NCBI RefSeq assembly: GCF_000019905.1
Contig: NC_010556.1
Span: 1,390,001 to 1,454,000, forward strand
DNA: 64,000 nucleotides
Reading direction: 5' to 3'
DNA from: Exiguobacterium artemiae 255-15
GTDB lineage: Bacteria; Bacillota; Bacilli; Exiguobacteriales; Exiguobacteriaceae
A model generated the notes under the pieces. It made no database searches and was not told the origin of the DNA. It saw only the letters and a program-made list of their open reading frames with translations. Below, one piece after another: positions 1-8,200 of the stretch. The position numbers and the translations under genes were made by a program. Each line of letters opens with the position of its first letter. The first letter of the stretch is position 1.

Positions 1-439
1 CCTGTTCATCCTGTTGATACAGTTCCGCTTCGAGCGAGATGAACAGCTTGGCGATTTCCCCGTAGCCGGCTGTCCAGGCGTCGATGATGTCCGGTGTCGC
101 TGCGTCTTTGAGGACATCTTGAATCGCACCAATCAGTTCCGTTCCGACGATGTCGTACATGTACGGTTTGATCTGCAGGCTGCGGTGTTTGTGAAGGACC
201 GGCAGTAACGTCGGTTTCAACGTCTCAAGCTGATCGATGTAAGCGGCGGCAGCATAGACGGCTGTCGCAAGCGCCTGCGACTGACGGTCATTTTTTTGGT
301 TCGATTGATTAAAGATATGTTTCATTTCTGGATGATTTTCAAACAGGCGCTGATAGAAGACACGTGTGATGCTGTGACCATGTTCGGCAAGCACCGGGAC
401 GGTTGATTTGATGATGGTGATCGCAGATGGAGTTAACAT
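1..439 (-). CDS. hmp: Flavohemoglobin (nitric oxide dioxygenase), 5' part only
   Basis: The reading frame starts at ATG 439 and runs off the left edge, giving 146 residues of the N-terminal globin domain. It carries the hallmark residues of Hmp: Tyr29 at the distal B10 position and proximal His85 in a KHRSLQIKP motif. Hmp uses heme, FAD and NAD(P)H in the cytoplasm to oxidise nitric oxide to nitrate; the reductase part lies outside the window. AAGGAAGTG precedes the start. An Fnr/CRP-type dyad lies about 115 bp upstream, which fits control by oxygen limitation or nitrosative stress. The family call is firm because the globin domain is highly similar to Bacillus and E. coli Hmp; whether the missing reductase half is intact cannot be seen. 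Confidence 0.93.
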   Translation of the reverse strand, partial: MLTPSAITIIKSTVPVLAEHGHSITRVFYQRLFENHPEMKHIFNQSNQKNDRQSQALATAVYAAAAYIDQLETLKPTLLPVLHKHRSLQIKPYMYDIVGTELIGAIQDVLKDAATPDIIDAWTAGYGEIAKLFISLEAELYQQDEQ

Positions 440-545
440 AAGTACACTTCCTTTTTGGATAATGGGTGATCGGATCAGGTTCGATTTCAGTATCCGTCAC
501 ATCTGTTTTTAATGCAATAGATAAAATACTAGATTTAAAAAAGTA

Positions 546-561
546 CGTGATATTTGTCACA
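546..561 (-). promoter_or_regulatory. Fnr/CRP-type operator upstream of hmp
   Basis: The dyad CGTGA-N6-TCACA matches the Fnr/CRP consensus TGTGA-N6-TCACA with one mismatch. On the minus strand a TATCTA -10-like hexamer at 523-518 would place a start near 511-512, so the dyad centre falls close to -41.5, the class II activator position. The regulator is inferred from the motif only. Confidence 0.5.
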
Positions 562-591
562 AGTATGCCATCATTTCGTCAAGTAACCGAC

Positions 592-619
592 AAAAAACCT
601 CCGGAGAATACCGGAGGTT
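592..619 (-). terminator. Rho-independent terminator of the SgrR-like gene
   Basis: Perfect 9-bp stem AACCTCCGG / CCGGAGGTT (596-604 with 611-619), six-base loop, then six T on the minus strand. The stem overlaps the stop codon of the gene at 618. Confidence 0.85.
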
Positions 620-2243
620 AAGAAGAAATCCACAGTTTTGAGAAATCGAAGTAGCCGAACGAATCAATCGTGATATTTTGTAATTCAATCGGAAACGGGA
701 TGATCCGGGTGTCATCATAGAGCGGGATGAAGTAAGACGAGTCGATCAAATATCGTTCGACCGTCTGGTGCAGTCTCATCCAGTCTTCAAAAGGCGTTTC
801 GTCGTACCGGTCAATCCATTTGTTCATCTCTGGCATCTGCCGGAACATCTTCGCCGGCGGGGAAAAATCATTCGTTAAAAACTGATGAAAGGCGACTGGT
901 AAGTTCCGTTCAAAGACTTCCGCGTGAACGGCGAGATCAATCGTCTCAAAGGCATGGAAATCGGTGATGCTTGCTTTAAAACCGATCGGAACGAACTCAT
1001 AAGGAATCCCGTGCGCGTCAAACGTCTCGCATAACCAGCGGGTCACCTTGTCCGTGAAGTCGGTCAGCTTGATCCGGAGCGGTTGCGTAAACAAAACGGT
1101 TGGACCCTCCGGAAGCGGATGGACGGAACTGAACTGTTCCAGAAACCCACGGTCGTTCGGAAAACCCCGCTCATTGAGTGACTGGATCGCCGGACGGATC
1201 GCCGCAATCAACCGGTGAATATAGTGCCGCGCTTCCGGTCGCTCGAACGGACCACCGGGACGCGGATTCAAAAAGACGAGTCCAAAGCCGGACTGAGTCG
1301 CGATCGTATCCGTTTCACCAGAGTCTGAACGGGATGTCCGGTAGACGGGGTCATACGCATCTGACATTTGAATGAACTCGATCCGGTCGAGCAGGGCGCG
1401 GATGCCGTAATAGTTCGGAAAAGCGGACAAAATCGTCTTTTTCGGGTCATTTCGGGTCAGCTGGAACGGTCCGGTCCCGACGTCGTCCTTGCTGATGCTC
1501 GTATGGATGGTCGCCAGTTTCGGCAGCAACGAATGGCGCTGCTGGTCTAATGTAATATCAACCTGGTACGGTCCGTTGGATTGAATGTGTTCGACATGCC
1601 GGTACGACCGGGCATACGCCGGATAAGCGACCAGTTTCCGGAGACTTTTCGTGACATCCTTACTTGTTAAGAGCGACCCGTCATGGAAGCGGACGTCTTT
1701 TCGTAAATAGAGTGACAGGACGGGACCGTTCCAGGCATAATGATGGGCCAGTTCACCTTGCAGTTTGCCGTCGGCGTCAATCGCGAACAACCGGCTGAAG
1801 ACGTTTTGGACGAGGTGGGCACTGTGAATGTCGGCGGCTTCGAGCGGATCGGTCGTTAAAAAAGGACGTCGGCGTGGAATCAGCAGGGCATCGGACGACT
1901 CCTGCGTATAGCCGAACTTTTGCTCGAGCTTTCGCATGAAACGACCGGTTTGAGCGGGAGACCAGTCCCAGCTCAGTTCTTCCGTCACGGCGTCGACCGA
2001 TTCCCGTTCAATCCGTTCGAGCATCTGTTTCGCATATTCGCGTTCGACATGACGGAGCCAGACGAGCTGTGTCAAATGACCGCGGTCCCGACCGCTCGTA
2101 TACGCAAGCCAACCGTCTTCCTGCCAGCGCGTTAAATACCGTTTCGTTTGTTTGGGGCTTAAATGGATGTTGTCGGCCAGTTCGGCAATCGAATACAATC
2201 CTTCGCGGCAGGTTTTCCATAACGTGAACAGATACGCGTCCAT
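618..2243 (-). CDS. SgrR-family transcriptional regulator (HTH plus solute-binding domain)
   Basis: 541 residues. An N-terminal winged-helix region (about 1-60) is followed by a long SBP_bac_5-like periplasmic-binding fold with no signal peptide, the architecture of SgrR and its Gram-positive relatives, which sense a small ligand and regulate a neighbouring transporter. The start at 2243 is preferred over an upstream in-frame start at 2291 because CGGAGG sits 7-8 bases before it. It is divergent from the MFS gene at 3861, echoing the sgrR/setA arrangement in enterobacteria, but an IscB element now lies between them. The ligand cannot be deduced. Confidence 0.85.
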   Translation of the reverse strand: MDAYLFTLWKTCREGLYSIAELADNIHLSPKQTKRYLTRWQEDGWLAYTSGRDRGHLTQLVWLRHVEREYAKQMLERIERESVDAVTEELSWDWSPAQTGRFMRKLEQKFGYTQESSDALLIPRRRPFLTTDPLEAADIHSAHLVQNVFSRLFAIDADGKLQGELAHHYAWNGPVLSLYLRKDVRFHDGSLLTSKDVTKSLRKLVAYPAYARSYRHVEHIQSNGPYQVDITLDQQRHSLLPKLATIHTSISKDDVGTGPFQLTRNDPKKTILSAFPNYYGIRALLDRIEFIQMSDAYDPVYRTSRSDSGETDTIATQSGFGLVFLNPRPGGPFERPEARHYIHRLIAAIRPAIQSLNERGFPNDRGFLEQFSSVHPLPEGPTVLFTQPLRIKLTDFTDKVTRWLCETFDAHGIPYEFVPIGFKASITDFHAFETIDLAVHAEVFERNLPVAFHQFLTNDFSPPAKMFRQMPEMNKWIDRYDETPFEDWMRLHQTVERYLIDSSYFIPLYDDTRIIPFPIELQNITIDSFGYFDFSKLWISS

Positions 2244-2357
2244 CTCATTCCTCCGTTCTAAAAGGGGACATCTTTCCTTAATGATGTCCATTTTTTAGTT
2301 GCTGTGTCTTATTTATCATACAGGTAGAGAATGGAAGGTGACAATGTCAATTACCTA

Positions 2358-2566
2358 TCACTAAAGTGACGGGCTTATACAGCTTGAAATTGACTAGTCT
2401 AGGTTCTCACGAACTACGTTGGTTGGGTCATGACACCTCTCGGTGCCCGTTCTAGCCGTTTGCCCTGTCGTCTGTTATTAAAAGTCCTGTTAGGTCGGGG
2501 CGGTGTTGCAGATGGAAAAAGCCTTTCCAACATTGACGAAGAACAACAAACTCGAAGGAGGAAAAC
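2358..2566 (+). ncRNA. Candidate omega RNA (HEARO RNA) of the IscB element
   Basis: About 200 noncoding bases run from the left end to the iscB ribosome site, the usual place of HEARO/omega RNA. They look structured: a long-range helix ACGGGC (2369-2374) with GCCCGT (2445-2450), local hairpins GTTC-tcac-GAAC (2403-2414), CACC-tctc-GGTG (2434-2445) and GGAAA/TTTCC (2514-2528). In known IscB systems the guide is the DNA just 5' of the left end, here roughly 2335-2357. Identity rests on position and pairing, not on a covariance-model match. Confidence 0.6.
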
Positions 2567-2569
2567 GTG

Positions 2570-3826
2570 ATGTTCGTTTTCGTACTAAACTATCATGGTG
2601 AACCATTGATGCCATGCAAACCAAGTAAAGCGCGTAAATTATTAAACAATGGCAAAGCGAAGTTGATCAAACAAACTCCATTCACAATCCAGCTATTGTT
2701 CGGATCAAGTGGATATAAGCAAGAAATTTCACTGGGCGTTGATGCCGGAACGAAACATATCGGTTTCTCAGCGACAACATCCACGAAGGTCTTGCTCGAA
2801 GGAGAAGTTCAACTGCGTACCGACATCCAAGACTTGTTGGCGACACGACGTGCCATGCGAAGCGCAAGAAGAAGTCGAAAGACACGCTACCGTCAAGCTC
2901 GTTTTCTTAATCGTAAGAAACCTAACGGATGGCTTGCGCCATCCGTTCAGCATAAAGTCGATTCCCATCTGAAACTCATCCGGATGATTCATCGTCTGTT
3001 GCCGATCAAACATCTAACGATTGAAGTCGCTCAGTTCGACATCCAAAAGATCAAGAGCCCTGACATATCGGGTGATCTGTATCGGAAGGGAGACCAACTC
3101 GGCTTTTGGAACGTCCGGGAGTATGTCTTCTTCCGCGACAAGCACATGTGTCAGCACTGCAAAGGAAAATCGAAGGACAAAATCTTGAACGTCCATCATA
3201 TCGAAAGCCGTCGCACCGGTGGTGATGCACCAGACAATCTCATCACACTCTGTGAGACGTGCCACAAAAAGATTCACAAGGAAAACTTAGAGCATCTTTT
3301 CCAACGGAAATCACGTTCTTTCCGTGATGCCTCGCAGATGACAGTCATGCGTTGGTTCATCTACAACGCTGTCAAAGAAACGTATCCTTACGTCAAACTG
3401 ACCTATGGCTTCCTAACGAAGAACAGACGCATTCAAAATGGACTCGAGAAGCGTCATGCTGTCGACGCACGTTGCATCAGCGGTAATCCATTAGCGGAAG
3501 AACCAAAGGTGTCGTATCTTTTCCGACAGGTACGCGCGAACAACCGTCAACTGCATAAGATGACCGTCGGTAAAAAGGGTAAGAGAAAGGCGAACAAAGC
3601 GGAGCGCCTTGTCCACGGCTATCAACTGTTCGACAAGGTGCAATACGAGGAGCAAACGTGTTTCGTTTTCGGAAGACGCAAGAACGGCTACTTCGACCTC
3701 AGAACGCTAGCAGGCTTCAGCATTCATAAATCTGCTTCTTATAAGAAACTGATATTGCTCGAGAAAGCGAAGACCTGGCTCGTTGATATCCAACCAGAAG
3801 GAGGTGAAGGTCGGTCCCACCCCTGA
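2570..3826 (+). CDS. iscB: IscB RNA-guided nuclease (RRXRR / RuvC-HNH)
   Basis: 418 residues. Domains in order: PLMP domain (EPLMPCKPSKARKLL, about 11-25), RuvC-I with Asp58 in GVDAG, arginine-rich bridge helix (about 92-117), RuvC-II with Glu152, HNH domain (about 191-236) with zinc pairs C194-x2-C197 and C228-x2-C231 and a VHH motif, then RuvC-III with His296 and Asp299 in a KRHAVDA context. All catalytic residues are present, so the nuclease looks active. ATG 2570 is chosen because AGGAGG lies eight bases before it (a GTG one codon earlier is possible). The TGA stop lies inside the right-end hairpin of the transposon. IscB proteins are ancestral to Cas9 and use an omega RNA as guide. Confidence 0.93.
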   Translation: MFVFVLNYHGEPLMPCKPSKARKLLNNGKAKLIKQTPFTIQLLFGSSGYKQEISLGVDAGTKHIGFSATTSTKVLLEGEVQLRTDIQDLLATRRAMRSARRSRKTRYRQARFLNRKKPNGWLAPSVQHKVDSHLKLIRMIHRLLPIKHLTIEVAQFDIQKIKSPDISGDLYRKGDQLGFWNVREYVFFRDKHMCQHCKGKSKDKILNVHHIESRRTGGDAPDNLITLCETCHKKIHKENLEHLFQRKSRSFRDASQMTVMRWFIYNAVKETYPYVKLTYGFLTKNRRIQNGLEKRHAVDARCISGNPLAEEPKVSYLFRQVRANNRQLHKMTVGKKGKRKANKAERLVHGYQLFDKVQYEEQTCFVFGRRKNGYFDLRTLAGFSIHKSASYKKLILLEKAKTWLVDIQPEGGEGRSHP

Positions 3827-3860
3827 CTAAAGTCGGGGATTTCCGCCGATCTATAAAAAA

Positions 3861-5096
3861 ATGAAATGGAAAGAAATGCCTCGACCAATTAAAGTAAGAT
3901 TGGTCACATCGTTTATCAACCGGACGATATCGTTTGCGATCATGCCGTTCATGGCATTGCTGTTCGTCCAAGCCTACAATAAAGTGTTTGCCGGAATCTT
4001 TTTGATCGGGACAGTCATACTCAGTTTCCTGATTGGTCTGATCGGCGGCTACCTCGCCGACCGCTTCCCGCGGAAACGGTTGCTCGTCCTGTCGACGACG
4101 GCGACCGGATTAATATTTTTAGTCATGACGATTTGTCTCGCCATCGATCAGATGTTACTGTTCACAATTGCCTATGCGATTTTCACGGTGACAAGCAATA
4201 TCGGTCGGCCGGCGATGAGCGCAATCATCATCGATGCGACGACGCCGGAAAACCGGCGCGCCGTGTATGCGATCGACTACTGGCTGATCAATCTGTCGAT
4301 TGCCCTCGGAACGGCGCTCGGCGGCTGGCTTTACGTCAGCAACCGGTTGTTTTTATTCAGTCTGTTGACGTGTACGTCGTTGCTGTTGCCGGTCGCTTAT
4401 CATTTTTTGCTCGACGAATCGAAACACGTTTGGCAGAAACAACCGCTCCGGAATGTATTTTTAGATCTCGGAAAAAGTTATCAGATCGCCTGGCGTGACC
4501 GGCCGTTCGTCAAAGTCGTCTTCGGTTCGATGTGTATTCTCGCGGCCGAATTTTCGATCGGCAGTTACGTCGCCGTCCGCTTGGCGGACGAATTCGACAC
4601 GGTGACGATCGGCGACCTGACCGTCAACGGCGTCCGGATGCTCAGTCTGATCAACATTGAAAATACGATTCTCGTCGTCTGTCTGACATTCTTCATTCAA
4701 CGGTTCTCGAACCGGTTTACGAATAAACAGGCGCTGGTCGGCGGACTGGTCCTCTACATCATCGGTTATGCGACCGTGACGAGTGCGAATTCACTGACGC
4801 TGCTCTTGACGTTCATCTTCATCGCGACAATCGGGGAGCTGCTCTATTCCCCGACGCTGAATGCGGAAAAAGCGAACATGATGCCGGCCGACCAACGCGG
4901 CGCCTACTCGGCATTTGCCAGTACGTCACATGCCGGTGCCGATCTGTTGTCCCGCTCGACGATCATTCTCGGAGCGATGCTCGCACCGTTCAGGATGAGT
5001 GTCTACATCGGACTGATCGTCTGTCTCGGACTCGGGCTGGTCTATCTCGGCTTGTTCCGGAAAGAAAAAGTCGTCGAGAAACAACAGGCTTCTTAA
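3861..5096 (+). CDS. MFS drug/metabolite exporter
   Basis: 411 residues with about twelve hydrophobic segments and the MFS loop motif G-x-L-A-D-R-F-P-R-K between segments 2 and 3 (about 68-77). The N-terminus (MKWKEMPRPIKVRL) resembles Bacillus YttB-type transporters. No Shine-Dalgarno sequence precedes the ATG: the 25 bases upstream are the end of the IscB element and an A-rich stretch. The gene was probably controlled by the SgrR-like protein encoded divergently at 618-2243 before the insertion. The substrate is unknown. Confidence 0.85.
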   Translation: MKWKEMPRPIKVRLVTSFINRTISFAIMPFMALLFVQAYNKVFAGIFLIGTVILSFLIGLIGGYLADRFPRKRLLVLSTTATGLIFLVMTICLAIDQMLLFTIAYAIFTVTSNIGRPAMSAIIIDATTPENRRAVYAIDYWLINLSIALGTALGGWLYVSNRLFLFSLLTCTSLLLPVAYHFLLDESKHVWQKQPLRNVFLDLGKSYQIAWRDRPFVKVVFGSMCILAAEFSIGSYVAVRLADEFDTVTIGDLTVNGVRMLSLINIENTILVVCLTFFIQRFSNRFTNKQALVGGLVLYIIGYATVTSANSLTLLLTFIFIATIGELLYSPTLNAEKANMMPADQRGAYSAFASTSHAGADLLSRSTIILGAMLAPFRMSVYIGLIVCLGLGLVYLGLFRKEKVVEKQQAS

Positions 5097-5122
5097 TCCC
5101 GATTCTACTCAAGAAATACAGC

Positions 5123-5157
5123 AAAAGGCGTCCTACTCCAACAGAGCGGGACGTCTT
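5123..5157 (-). terminator. Terminator for the small membrane genes (minus strand)
   Basis: 9-bp stem AAGGCGTCC / GGACGTCTT (5125-5133 with 5149-5157, one wobble pair) followed on the minus strand by TTTT. It lies just beyond the stop of the gene at 5167. Confidence 0.6.
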
Positions 5158-5166
5158 CGTGTGGCA

Positions 5167-5409
5167 TTACATACGTTTTCCTACTTTACGGTTAGACAGC
5201 AGAAGACTCAGGACGATACTTGCAATCACGGCACATAAGCTTTTCAGCAGGAACTGGTTTCCGAGCCCTGCGATCACATAACCGTTGAACTTCTGACCGA
5301 GCGTCGCTTCCGGTACCCAGTCGATCACGTAGCCGATTCCGAAGAAGGCGGGAAGACTGAGCAGCAGGTAAATCAGGATGAAGCTGAGAAGAAAGGATTT
5401 CATATTCAT
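5167..5409 (-). CDS. Small two-helix membrane protein, unknown function
   Basis: 80 residues with two hydrophobic segments (about 5-28 and 52-70) separated by a short hydrophilic loop. No recognisable domain. It lies 43 bases downstream of another small membrane protein on the same strand (5453-5638) and ends at a terminator, so the two may be co-transcribed. The frame is supported by the hydrophobic pattern and flanking terminator rather than by homology I can name. Confidence 0.6.
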   Translation of the reverse strand: MNMKSFLLSFILIYLLLSLPAFFGIGYVIDWVPEATLGQKFNGYVIAGLGNQFLLKSLCAVIASIVLSLLLSNRKVGKRM

Positions 5410-5452
5410 AGGATATGCCCCGTTTCTTAAAGCGTGATCAACTGTTATAAGG

Positions 5453-5638
5453 TCAGAAGATATTTAAAGACTGAACAAGTGTAATGACGAGGATGATGGT
5501 CGAAATCGATCCCGCAGTCAGCAACGTCAACATTTTCGGACGACTGATTTCCTCAGAATCCTTTGTGGCTTCTTTGGAAACGGTCATCCAGATGGCGATT
5601 GAGAAGATAATGATTAGAAATAATCCGAGACTGGACAT
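5453..5638 (-). CDS. Small membrane protein, unknown function
   Basis: 61 residues: hydrophobic segment at 5-21, a charged linker with SKEATKDSEE, second hydrophobic segment at 35-56. The start at 5638 is chosen because GGAGGG lies seven bases before it; an ATG five codons earlier overlaps that site. No family recognised. Confidence 0.6.
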   Translation of the reverse strand: MSSLGLFLIIIFSIAIWMTVSKEATKDSEEISRPKMLTLLTAGSISTIILVITLVQSLNIF

Positions 5639-5803
5639 CGAGTAACCCTCCATTTATCAAGAATGATCTACCAAATAATTGTAAATTAAATAAGCGATGA
5701 CTTCAAGGCGGTTTACATCCTATAACAGCATGTTAAAAAATCTCGCGGCACATTAACAGGAAAAATCTGTACATTCTTAATTGATATGTAATATATTAGT
5801 TGT

Positions 5804-6472
5804 ATGAAAACTCAACCGATTCAACGAACTTCCTTAAGTGAAGAAGTGTATCAACGACTGCAACAGCAAATCATCACCTTGACCTTGGCACCGGGTCAAA
5901 AATTAAACGATCAGCAACTCGCGGAGACGTTTGGTGTCAGCCGGACACCGGTTCGCGAAGCGTTGAAAAAACTGGAGGAGGAGGGACTCGTCGTTACGAA
6001 ACGGGGATCACGGACGAATGTCACGATGCTGGACGCGACGCAGGCAAGGCAGACGTTTCCGATCGTCGCGACACTGCATGCGCTTGCGGCACGTCTCGCG
6101 TTTCCCTTATCGGAAGCGGATATCACCCGTTTAATAGAACTCAATCAAGCGTTTCAGGACGCGATTATGCACGAAGATGCTGAAACGGCGTTGCAACTTG
6201 ATGACGCCTTTCACGGTCTGTTCCTCAAGCGGAGTCAAAACGGGCAACTGGCGGATACGTTAAACCGTTTGACACCGCTGATCCGCCGGCTCGAGTATGC
6301 CCAGTTCAGCCGTCACGGGCATGACTCGGTCACGGATCATCGAACGATCATCGAAGCCTGTCAAAACGGCAGGATTGAAGACCTTGTCCGTGCGACGGAA
6401 CACAACTGGAACGGTCTCGGGCGCCATCTGATTGCTTCCCTAGAGGAGGACACGCCATGCGACCCATCCTAA
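5804..6472 (+). CDS. GntR/FadR-family transcriptional regulator (FCD domain)
   Basis: 222 residues. Winged-helix domain at about 8-75 with the GntR signature FGVSRTPVREAL, then a helical FCD ligand domain with the metal-type Asp and His residues (DDAFH, and H in DHRTII). No ribosome site precedes the ATG; a TAATAT hexamer at 5789-5794 places the predicted transcript start almost at the ATG, so the message may be leaderless. An imperfect dyad AATTGATAT-N5-ATATTAGTT (5779-5801) overlaps that hexamer and is a possible autoregulatory operator. The gene overlaps the exporter at 6457 by 16 bases, so the two form an operon. Confidence 0.88.
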   Translation: MKTQPIQRTSLSEEVYQRLQQQIITLTLAPGQKLNDQQLAETFGVSRTPVREALKKLEEEGLVVTKRGSRTNVTMLDATQARQTFPIVATLHALAARLAFPLSEADITRLIELNQAFQDAIMHEDAETALQLDDAFHGLFLKRSQNGQLADTLNRLTPLIRRLEYAQFSRHGHDSVTDHRTIIEACQNGRIEDLVRATEHNWNGLGRHLIASLEEDTPCDPS

Positions 6473-7374
6473 TCGGGATTTTGGCGGCGATGTTTTTTGC
6501 CGTCACCTTCATCCTGAATCAATCGATGCAAGGAAACGGGGGACACTGGATCTATAGTGCCGCCTTACGGTTTTATCTGATGTTGCCGCTGCTCGTCGTG
6601 ATTGTCGCCTACCGGCGTCGGCTAGGTCGTGTCTGGTCGGCACTTCGGGAAGCACCGTACTTTTGGCTGACGTACGGGACGATCGGCTTCGGGATCTTTT
6701 ACAGCGGGATTTGTCTTGCTGCTGACTATTCACCCGGCTGGCTGATTGCCGGAACGTGGCAGGTGACGATTCTCGCCGGACCGCTGCTGGCACCGCTGTT
6801 CAAACAGACGATTCCGTGGGCATCGCTCCGTTATTCGCTGTTAATCGTCGCGGGTGTTTGCCTGATGCAACTCTCGGTCGCGGATGGGGTATCCGTTTCG
6901 ACGCTGCTGCTTGGTGTTCTTCCGGTCATCTGTGCCGCAATCGCGTATCCGCTCGGCAACCGGAAGATGATGGAACGGTACGGGGACGAACTTGATGTCT
7001 TTGACCGGATTCTCGGGATGACGGTGGCCAGTCTGCCGTTTTGGTTCGTGTTATCCGCGGTCGCGTACGTGCAGGTCGGCTTGCCGTCCGCGGGACAAGT
7101 CGGTCAGTCGGGACTGGTCGCCTTATTCTCCGGCGTCATCGCGACATCACTGTTCTTTTATGCGACGACACTCGTCCGGACGGAACCGGTCCGTCTTGCA
7201 GCGGTCGAAGCGACGCAGTCGTTTGAAATCCTGTTCACCGTCCTCGGGGAGATGCTGTTTTTACACGCTGTCTTTCCGAACAGTCTCGCGTTGTTCGGGA
7301 TGTTGCTTGTCATGCTCGGGATGACGATCCACAGTTTAAAGCAGGCTCAGTCAAAAGAAGTACCGGAAATATAA
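6457..7374 (+). CDS. DMT-superfamily multidrug/metabolite exporter
   Basis: 305 residues with about ten hydrophobic segments in two EamA-like halves; the sequence resembles the putative multidrug efflux family (PF13536 type). GAGGA in the end of gntR serves as ribosome site. Translational overlap with the GntR regulator suggests the regulator controls this exporter. The substrate is unknown. Confidence 0.82.
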   Translation: MRPILIGILAAMFFAVTFILNQSMQGNGGHWIYSAALRFYLMLPLLVVIVAYRRRLGRVWSALREAPYFWLTYGTIGFGIFYSGICLAADYSPGWLIAGTWQVTILAGPLLAPLFKQTIPWASLRYSLLIVAGVCLMQLSVADGVSVSTLLLGVLPVICAAIAYPLGNRKMMERYGDELDVFDRILGMTVASLPFWFVLSAVAYVQVGLPSAGQVGQSGLVALFSGVIATSLFFYATTLVRTEPVRLAAVEATQSFEILFTVLGEMLFLHAVFPNSLALFGMLLVMLGMTIHSLKQAQSKEVPEI

Positions 7375-7425
7375 TTATTTCAAATACCATATATAAATTT
7401 TATTACTTAGAAAAGAGGACACAGG

Positions 7426-8136
7426 ATGGTCTTAACCGGCACACTTGTCAATACAGGATTAATCATCATCGGTACATTACTCGGTCTGCTGTTTCATAAA
7501 ATTCCCGAACGGACGAAGGAAACGGTTGTCCAGGCAATCGGACTCGCTGTCGTCGTGCTTGGTGTTCAGATGGGACTGAAGAGTGAGAACTTCCTGATCG
7601 TCATCGGCAGTCTCGTCTTAGGCGGGGCAATCGGTGAATGGTTACGAATTGATGAAAAGCTGAACCGAGTCGGCGAATGGCTTGAACTAAAAATCGGACG
7701 GGGTCATCCATCGAATATCGCAGAAGGTTTCGTCACAGCCACGTTGATTTTCGTCATCGGAGCAATGGGCGTACTCGGGGCGCTTGACGGCGGTTTACGT
7801 CAGGACCATGACGTCCTCTATACAAAAGGATTGATTGACGGCTTCACGGCACTTGTCCTCAGCTCGACTCTCGGGATCGGCGTCATCTTTTCGGCGATTC
7901 CGGTTCTCGTTTATCAAGGAGCAATTGCTCTCAGCGCAGTGGCGATTACGCAATTTGTTCCGGACGCTATCCTTCAGCAATTCATCGTGGAGATGACGGC
8001 GACCGGCGGTGTGATGATTTTAGCAATCGGCTTGAATCTAGCCGGCATCACCAAAATCCGGGTCGCGAATCTCCTACCCGGTATCGTGATGGTCGCATTG
8101 ATCGTGACCGGTTTGGAACTGCTTGGTTTTAACTGA
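7426..8136 (+). CDS. DUF554 membrane protein (YdfK/YqgA-like)
   Basis: 236 residues with seven or so hydrophobic segments and the glycine-rich pattern of DUF554: GTLVNTGLIIIGTLLG at the N-terminus, GAMGVLGALDGGL in the middle and GATGGVMILAIGLNL near the end. The family is integral membrane with a suggested transport role that has not been proven. AGAGGA precedes the ATG. The gene is followed by a strong terminator and stands alone. Confidence 0.85.
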   Translation: MVLTGTLVNTGLIIIGTLLGLLFHKIPERTKETVVQAIGLAVVVLGVQMGLKSENFLIVIGSLVLGGAIGEWLRIDEKLNRVGEWLELKIGRGHPSNIAEGFVTATLIFVIGAMGVLGALDGGLRQDHDVLYTKGLIDGFTALVLSSTLGIGVIFSAIPVLVYQGAIALSAVAITQFVPDAILQQFIVEMTATGGVMILAIGLNLAGITKIRVANLLPGIVMVALIVTGLELLGFN

Positions 8137-8141
8137 AACTT

Positions 8142-8200
8142 AAAAGACATCCGTTTGCACTGTTGATTTCGGTCAGCAGCAGGCAAACGGATGTCTTTTT
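8142..8200. terminator. Bidirectional terminator
   Basis: A 17-bp perfect stem (8142-8158 with 8183-8199, core AGACATCCGTTTGC) with A and T runs at the two ends serves the DUF554 gene and the convergent Nudix gene. Confidence 0.9.

Larger units (their letters stand above)
2355..3850 (+). mobile_element. IscB-bearing IS200/IS605-type element (IS1341-like, no tnpA)
   Basis: The element has a left-end hairpin TCAC-TAAA-GTGA (2358-2369) and a right-end hairpin CCCCtGAC-TAAA-GTC-GGGG (3820-3838), both with a TAAA loop, enclosing iscB. There are no terminal inverted repeats or target duplications, as expected for single-strand transposons. A TTAC tetranucleotide, a common target of the family, directly precedes the left end at 2351-2354. 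No Y1 transposase gene is present, so mobility would need one in trans. The exact outer ends are inferred; the right boundary in particular is uncertain by about 20 bases. Confidence 0.75.
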
